A DNA stretch of 64,000 bases from Microbulbifer sp. TB1203. GTDB lineage: Bacteria; Pseudomonadota; Gammaproteobacteria; Pseudomonadales; Cellvibrionaceae. The position numbers and the translations under genes are program-made. Position 1 is the first letter of the stretch, and each line of letters starts with the position of its first letter. The notes beneath the pieces were generated by a model. It did no database searches. It was not told the DNA's origin and saw only the letters and a program-made list of their open reading frames with translations. The stretch lies in the NCBI RefSeq assembly GCF_030997045.1, contig NZ_CP116899.1, positions 1,674,001 to 1,738,000 of the forward strand, read 5' to 3'. Shown one piece after another: positions 59,196 to 64,000 of this stretch.

Positions 59196-59294
59196 CAAGG
59201 CTTCCCTCTCATCCGCGTTTTTATAGGGGATTTATTGTGTGCTGTGCAAATTTTGCGCTTGTTGTTATCGGGCACTTGTTGTCGGGCAAAAGCA

Positions 59295-59310
59295 ATGCAA
59301 ACGATTGCAT
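59295..59310. promoter_or_regulatory. LacI-type operator, TonB receptor, proximal
   Basis: ATGCAAACGATTGCAT, 100 bases upstream of the receptor start; the same half-sites as at 50457 and 50614. Confidence 0.75.
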
Positions 59311-59363
59311 TCACTGAGAAAGGGCGATCGCTTGTCATCGCCGAGGTCACTATAAGCCGCCAC

Positions 59364-59377
59364 TGCAATCGATTGCA
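59364..59377. promoter_or_regulatory. LacI-type operator, TonB receptor, distal
   Basis: TGCAATCGATTGCA, a perfect 14-base palindrome identical to the core of the GH65 operator. The remainder of 59199-59666 shows a short dispersed CCGGCGCAGG-type repeat at about 59504-59590 and no gene. Confidence 0.78.
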
Positions 59378-59666
59378 ATACATGAACAAAGGAAAATTGG
59401 ATAATTTGGCTATAAAGAGATGAGATTCTTATAACCCTGTGACTTAAACGGCAGACAGCCAGAGGTAGCACCGCCCTATCGCGGTGCTCCTTCAGCGCAA
59501 ATTTCGTCGTTCCGGCGCAGGCTGAAACCCAGATGCCACCAGGCTGGATACCGGCCACCGGATCAAGCCCGGCTCCTGCGCCGGTATGACGAGTCAACGG
59601 AAGTTTGATTTGAAACAGAGTGTTTTCGAGTCGGTGTATTGCACCTTGCGCGGCCGTCGCCAGCGC

Positions 59667-60185
59667 TCACTGGGCAATAACACCCTGCAACCGCGCCTTT
59701 CCGCCACCCGACACCTTCACTACCGCCACCCCGCCGTCGGCCAGTTCCTTTTCCAGTGCCAGGGCCTTTTCCTTGGGAGCGAACAAAGCCTCGATACCGT
59801 ATTTGATCCGCACCGATCCCCCCGGCCCTTCAAACCACCGGTCGGACACGCGGCCGCGCAGGAACAACCCGGATTGCGGTTTTTGCAGGCTCACTTCGGA
59901 GAATTCGTACAGAGCGTTTTTCCCCGGCTCCAGGGATACATAGACCACCTCGCCGTTGCGCAGTCTTTTGCCGGGAGGAAACAGGTTCGCATCCACCCGG
60001 GAAATTTCGTATTCCAGCCGGGCGTAATTCCCACGGAACAGGGAACGCGGGTCCACCGGCACGGTTTTCAGTTTTATTTCGGTGCCCGTCCACAGCGGCA
60101 TCTGCGCGCTCACATACATACCGGAGAGGACGACAAACTGAAAGGCGATGGCGGCGATCAGGCCGATCACGATTTTCTTTTTCAT
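59667..60185 (-). CDS. GDYXXLXY domain protein
   Basis: A 172-aa protein from ATG 60185. N-terminal membrane segment KKIVIGLIAAIAFQFVVLSG, then the family motif in DPRSLFRGNYARLEYEIS. GDYXXLXY proteins usually sit behind a DUF2157/DUF4401 membrane gene; here the ATG overlaps the stop of such a gene by four bases. Function unknown. Confidence 0.85.
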   Translation of the reverse strand: MKKKIVIGLIAAIAFQFVVLSGMYVSAQMPLWTGTEIKLKTVPVDPRSLFRGNYARLEYEISRVDANLFPPGKRLRNGEVVYVSLEPGKNALYEFSEVSLQKPQSGLFLRGRVSDRWFEGPGGSVRIKYGIEALFAPKEKALALEKELADGGVAVVKVSGGGKARLQGVIAQ

Positions 60186-61489
60186 ACCGCGCCCTCCCGC
60201 GAATGGAATCTTCGCCAATACCTGGCCGCCGCCAGCAGCAATACCGCGAACAGCAGAAAGACCGCCGCACCGCCGATATAGTCACCGATCAGGTCGATAT
60301 AGCGCATCAACGCGGTCAGCAGTATCGCGGCCACGCCGAGAAAAAAGTAATGGGAAATGCCGCTGTGAATCCCCCGCACAATCAGCCAGATACCCATGCC
60401 GATCAGCGCGACGTTGTAAACCAGCTGAAAGTAAACCGCGTGCTCCTGATTGCCCACCAGAATTGCCGCCAGCAGCGAGAGAAAATAGAAAGCCAGCAGC
60501 CCCGCGGTGGCCCGCAGGCGCCCTCCCCCGGCGGCGAATACCAGCGCGATGGCGGCAAGCAGGCCCGACACCACCGTCATCGGCAGCCAGTAGCGCCACT
60601 CCGCCTCGATCAGTTCCTCCCAGGGGCCGGCAAAACTCAACACCAGCATCAGCACCAGCCCGAAGCGCAGGCTCCAGACCGACAGCACCGCGCCGTAGTC
60701 CCGAGCCACCGCCGAGGTGCGCACAGCCAGCCAGTGGCCTAGGGCGTAGAGGGCGATAAACAGGGCCACGCCCACCGCCAGGTTTTCCGCGCGGAAATCG
60801 AAATGACCCGACTCCCGCCACCAGGCCGCCAGCGAATACTCCGTCCAGAAACCGATACCGGCCACCACCAGCAACAACAGCAGAATGCTCTCCCGCCCGC
60901 GCCACAGCACCCACAGGAACGCGGCAATAAATAGAGGGAAGAGCGCCGGGTAAAAGCCGAGGGAAACCTCCAGGAAAAACCACACCAGAGCCAGCACGCC
61001 GGCCTGCAGCGCCAGCCAGGGATTGCGCAGCAGCACCGCAAAGGGCAGGCAGCCCAGGGCCCACCAGAAGACCCCGTCCGGCATATGCTCGCCCAGGTGG
61101 TAGATCTGCGCGATCAGGATAATGGAGGCACCGAAGAACAGATTGCCCAGCAGGAAGATCCCCGTGGCACCGCCTTCGTCCCCTGACAGATAGCGCCGCA
61201 AGGCCAATCCCTGGGTGGCCATCGTAATCGCGATCAGCCCCCACATGCGCAGGGCGCGGGGAATCTCCTCCCAGTTGGCGCCGATCAGGGTGATCAGCGC
61301 CAGGCCGATAAACAGGTAGCCGAGGCCCGTCAGTACGCTGTAGCCCAGGGAGCGCCCCTGCGCCTGCTCGAAGTCCGTGCCGTAGCGGGTGCAGATCCGC
61401 TCCGCCTGCTCGCGACTGACAATCCCCTCCGCCACCCAATCGGCGGTCTCCCGGGCCAGGTCATTCTTCAACAGCCGAATCAGCCGCAT
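60182..61489 (-). CDS. DUF2157 multi-pass membrane protein
   Basis: A 435-aa protein. N-terminal cytosolic segment (DWVAEGIVSREQAERICTRY) typical of DUF2157, followed by about 12 to 14 hydrophobic segments. It is coupled to the GDYXXLXY gene. No function is known for the pair; some relatives have been described as membrane proteins of unknown role. Confidence 0.8.
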   Translation of the reverse strand: MRLIRLLKNDLARETADWVAEGIVSREQAERICTRYGTDFEQAQGRSLGYSVLTGLGYLFIGLALITLIGANWEEIPRALRMWGLIAITMATQGLALRRYLSGDEGGATGIFLLGNLFFGASIILIAQIYHLGEHMPDGVFWWALGCLPFAVLLRNPWLALQAGVLALVWFFLEVSLGFYPALFPLFIAAFLWVLWRGRESILLLLLVVAGIGFWTEYSLAAWWRESGHFDFRAENLAVGVALFIALYALGHWLAVRTSAVARDYGAVLSVWSLRFGLVLMLVLSFAGPWEELIEAEWRYWLPMTVVSGLLAAIALVFAAGGGRLRATAGLLAFYFLSLLAAILVGNQEHAVYFQLVYNVALIGMGIWLIVRGIHSGISHYFFLGVAAILLTALMRYIDLIGDYIGGAAVFLLFAVLLLAAARYWRRFHSREGAV

Positions 61490-61725
61490 CCCTCTCCCCT
61501 CTTCTCTTTATTGTTCCGGGAACCGGCCCCGGCCATAGCAGCCGAGTATCCGGAAAGGTTTGGCGCAAAGCAATCCATGACCCTTGGCTATGGATTGCTC
61601 ATGAATGATCAGCTGGGACTATTAGACCCATTGGAATAGATTATTTTTATCAATCACTATCAACCCATAGTATAGCCCTCGTCCAAGACAACTTCTGAAC
61701 CCAAGACAGTCAACGAGGAGCAATC

Positions 61726-62292
61726 ATGTCTCACTACATCAACACCGAACTCAAGCCCTTCCAGGCCAAAGCCTACCTGAACGGCGAGTTTATCGAACTC
61801 AGCGACGCCGACCTGAAAGGCAAGTGGTCCGTGGTCTTCTTCTACCCGGCGGACTTCACCTTCGTGTGCCCAACCGAGCTGGGCGACCTGGCGGACAACT
61901 ACGCCGAGTTCAAGAAGATGGGCGTGGAGATCTACTCCGTATCCACCGACACCCACTTCACCCACAAAGCGTGGCACGACTCCTCCGACACCATCGGCAA
62001 GATCCAGTACCCGATGATCGGCGACCCCACCGGCACCATCAGCCGCAACTTCGGGGTGATGATCGAGGAAGAAGGCATCGCCGACCGCGGCACCTTCGTG
62101 ATCGACCCGGACGGCAAGATCCAGATCGTCGAGATCACCGCCGGCGGTATCGGCCGCGACGCCAGCGAACTGCTGCGCAAGATCAAAGCCGCCCAATACG
62201 TCGCCGCCCACCCCGGCGAAGTCTGCCCGGCCAAATGGAAAGAAGGCGAAGCAACCCTCGCCCCGTCCCTCGACCTGGTCGGCAAAATCTAA
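61726..62292 (+). CDS. ahpC: Alkyl hydroperoxide reductase subunit C
   Basis: A 188-aa 2-Cys peroxiredoxin: MSHYINTELKPFQAKAYLNG, peroxidatic motif DFTFVCPTELGDL, THFTHKAWHD, GTFVIDPDGKIQIVEIT, and resolving Cys in GEVCPAKWKEGE. Reduces hydrogen and organic peroxides; reduced in turn by AhpF encoded downstream. GAGGAG precedes the ATG. Confidence 0.97.
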   Translation: MSHYINTELKPFQAKAYLNGEFIELSDADLKGKWSVVFFYPADFTFVCPTELGDLADNYAEFKKMGVEIYSVSTDTHFTHKAWHDSSDTIGKIQYPMIGDPTGTISRNFGVMIEEEGIADRGTFVIDPDGKIQIVEITAGGIGRDASELLRKIKAAQYVAAHPGEVCPAKWKEGEATLAPSLDLVGKI

Positions 62293-62310
62293 AGCCGCCC
62301 CTACTCCCCT

Positions 62311-62332
62311 CTCCCGCCCGCGGGAGAGGGGC
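62311..62332. other. Hairpin in the ahpC-ahpF gap
   Basis: CCCCTCTCCCGCCCGCGGGA followed by GAGGGG forms a strong GC stem soon after the ahpC stop. No T tract follows, so it may stabilise mRNA or attenuate rather than terminate. Confidence 0.5.
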
Positions 62333-62350
62333 CGGGGGAGAGGGCCCCCC

Positions 62351-62492
62351 CTGGGACCGCCGAGCTCCAGCTCGGCAACCGGGCCGAAAGGCCCGCCCCC
62401 CGGGACCGCGGAGCTCCAGCTCCGCAAACGGGCCGCAGGCCCGCCCCTGGGAACGCCGAGCCCCAGCTCGGCAAGCGGGCCAAAGGCCCGCC
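62351..62492. repeat. Three tandem 47-base GGGACCGCCGAGCTCCAGCT repeats
   Basis: Three units (62351-62397, about 62399-62445, 62446-62492) of the form GGGACCGCCGAGCTCCAGCT-CGGCAACCGGGCCGAAAGGC. Each holds two small palindromes (GCCGAGCT..AGCTCGGC and GGGCC..GGCCC). The second unit carries compensatory changes (GCGGAGCT/AGCTCCGC) that keep pairing. This is non-coding dispersed-repeat DNA inside an operon. Confidence 0.85.
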
Positions 62493-62582
62493 AACTGAAA
62501 CCGTGAATTGGGACCACCATCCCCATATTGGCCCGCCCCCAAGCGGGTCCTTTTTAACCCCAAAGAACCACAGGACACACCG

Positions 62583-64000
62583 ATGTTGGATGCAAACCTG
62601 AAACAGCAACTGGACACCTACCTGCAAAATATCGTCAATCCGATTGCAATCAGTGTGTCCGGCAACAGCAGCCCCAAATCCGCAGAGCTGCAAACCCTGG
62701 CCGAAGAAATCGCCAGCCTCTCCAGCAAAATCGCCCTCAATAGCGGCAGCGGCAAACGCACACCCAGCATGGCCGTCGCCCCCGCGGGCGAACAACCGCG
62801 AGTCAGCTTCGCCGGCATTCCCCTGGGCCACGAATTCACCTCCCTGGTACTCGCCCTGCTCCAGGCCGGCGGCCACCCGTCCAAGGCCGACCCGGAACTG
62901 CTGGAACAAATCCGCAATCTCCAGGGCGAATACCATTTCGAAACTTACATCTCGCTGTCCTGCCAGAACTGCCCGGACGTGGTCCAGGCGCTGAACCTGA
63001 TGGCGACTTTAAACCCGAATATCACCCACGAAATGATCGACGGCGCCCTCTTCCAGGACGAAGTGGAGCAGCGCCAGGTGATGGCGGTCCCCTCGGTCTA
63101 CCTGAACGGCGAACACTTCGCCCAGGGCCGCATGACCCTGCAGGAAATCGTCGGCAAACTGGACACCGGCGCCGCCGAGCGCAAGGCCGCCGAATTGAAT
63201 GAAAAAGAACTCTACGACCTGCTGGTGGTCGGCGGCGGCCCCGCCGGCGCCGCCGCAGCCATCTACGCCGCGCGCAAAGGCATTCGCACCGGCCTGGTGG
63301 CCGAGCGCTTCGGCGGCCAGGTAATGGACACCGTGGGCATCGAGAACTTTATCTCCGTGCCCTACACCGAAGGCCCCAAACTCGCCGCCGGCCTTGAGCA
63401 ACACGTCAAGGAATACGGCGTGGACATAATCACCGACCAGCGCGTCGCCAACCTGACGCGCAAACAACAGGTGGAACTGGAACTGCAGAGCGGCGCCACC
63501 CTCTCCAGCCGCTCCGTAGTCCTCGCCACCGGCGCCCGCTGGCGCCAACTGGGCGTGCCCGGAGAAGAAAAGTACCGCACCAAGGGCGTAGCCTACTGCC
63601 CCCACTGCGACGGCCCCTTCTTCAAAGGCAAACACGTGGCGGTGATCGGCGGCGGCAACTCCGGTATCGAAGCCGCCATCGACCTGGCGGGCATCGTCAA
63701 GCACGTCACCGTACTGGAATTCGCCGACACCCTGCGCGCCGACGAAGTACTGGTGCGCAAGGCCAGATCGATGGACAACCTGGACATTATCACCAACGCC
63801 CAAACCACCGAGATCCTCGGCGATGGCAACAAGGTCAACGGCTTGGCTTACACCGACCGGGAAACCGGTGAAAGCAAACAACTGGAACTGGCCGGCGTCT
63901 TCGTCCAGATAGGTCTGGTACCCAACACCGAATGGCTCAAGGAAAGCGAAGTGGAACTCAACCGCATGGGCGAGATCCTGATCGACGAGCGCGGAGCCAC
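62583..64000 (+). CDS. ahpF: Alkyl hydroperoxide reductase subunit F (partial, runs off window)
   Basis: Starts ATG 62583 (MLDANLKQQLDTYLQNIVNP) and continues open to the window end. The N-terminal thioredoxin-like domain has SCQNCPDV and AVPSVYLNG. FAD motif VVGGGPAGAAAAIYAARKGI, redox site CPHCDGPFFKGK, NADPH motif VIGGGNSGIEAAIDLAG, then QIGLVPNTEWL. Transfers electrons from NAD(P)H to AhpC. About 472 codons are visible; the C-terminus is missing. Confidence 0.96.
   Translation, partial: MLDANLKQQLDTYLQNIVNPIAISVSGNSSPKSAELQTLAEEIASLSSKIALNSGSGKRTPSMAVAPAGEQPRVSFAGIPLGHEFTSLVLALLQAGGHPSKADPELLEQIRNLQGEYHFETYISLSCQNCPDVVQALNLMATLNPNITHEMIDGALFQDEVEQRQVMAVPSVYLNGEHFAQGRMTLQEIVGKLDTGAAERKAAELNEKELYDLLVVGGGPAGAAAAIYAARKGIRTGLVAERFGGQVMDTVGIENFISVPYTEGPKLAAGLEQHVKEYGVDIITDQRVANLTRKQQVELELQSGATLSSRSVVLATGARWRQLGVPGEEKYRTKGVAYCPHCDGPFFKGKHVAVIGGGNSGIEAAIDLAGIVKHVTVLEFADTLRADEVLVRKARSMDNLDIITNAQTTEILGDGNKVNGLAYTDRETGESKQLELAGVFVQIGLVPNTEWLKESEVELNRMGEILIDERGA

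Noticed and set aside
1..64000. tRNA, rRNA or CRISPR RNA genes
   Set aside because: I saw no tRNA-like cloverleaf ends or rRNA sequence on reading; a dedicated tRNA and covariance-model scan would be needed to exclude small RNAs.

Overview
The window looks like chromosome of a marine, polysaccharide-degrading gammaproteobacterium; Microbulbifer or a close Cellvibrionales relative is my best guess. The grounds are the moderately high GC content, a TonB-receptor/GH65/LacI sugar-uptake regulon, AhpC/AhpF, and abundant short palindromic dispersed repeats. The taxon is inferred, not proven.

About two thirds of the window (roughly 3.6-47.9 kb) is one extracellular contractile injection system (eCIS; Afp/PVC/AlgoCIS-like). 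The structural genes all lie on the minus strand and are tightly packed, many with ATGA-type overlaps. In order of transcription from 45.2 kb downwards they are: a small helical protein, a Pvc16-type tail terminator, a Pvc/CNA-like accessory protein, sheath 1, tube 1, sheath 2, tube 2, a CIS tube/LysM-type adaptor, a 58-aa DUF5908-like protein, a gpD-like hub, a gpV spike, a membrane-segment protein, gp25, baseplate J, gpI-like protein, tape measure, AAA+ ATPase, coiled-coil protein, and two large proteins that share an N-terminal module. Two very large eCIS-core (DUF4157) proteins follow. They carry a common N-terminal leader and different C-termini, and are likely cargo or effectors. The block ends with a DUF4240-like protein, two pentapeptide-repeat proteins (one frameshifted) and a secreted-type metzincin with an OmpA-like domain.

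On the plus strand, divergent from the eCIS, are a sigma-54-dependent activator with an unusual GAFTDA loop and a GH108 endolysin. The intergenic region between them (45.2-45.86 kb) has a textbook sigma-54 layout: a -24/-12 element matching consensus and pointing into the eCIS, a perfect IHF consensus, then a GGGTC/GACCC dyad and two more GGGTCAA copies. This suggests the whole machine, and perhaps its lytic release, is under sigma-54 control.

Left of the eCIS (0-3.6 kb) are four unrelated housekeeping or unknown genes. To the right (47.9-59.4 kb) is an alpha-glucoside regulon: LacI regulator, MFS transporter, GH65 phosphorylase, beta-phosphoglucomutase and a TonB-dependent receptor, tied together by five TGCAATCGATTGCA-type operators. 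It is interrupted by a low-GC secreted hydrolase flanked on both sides by copies of a tandem palindromic repeat. The right end carries a DUF2157/GDYXXLXY membrane pair and ahpC-ahpF; ahpF runs off the window.
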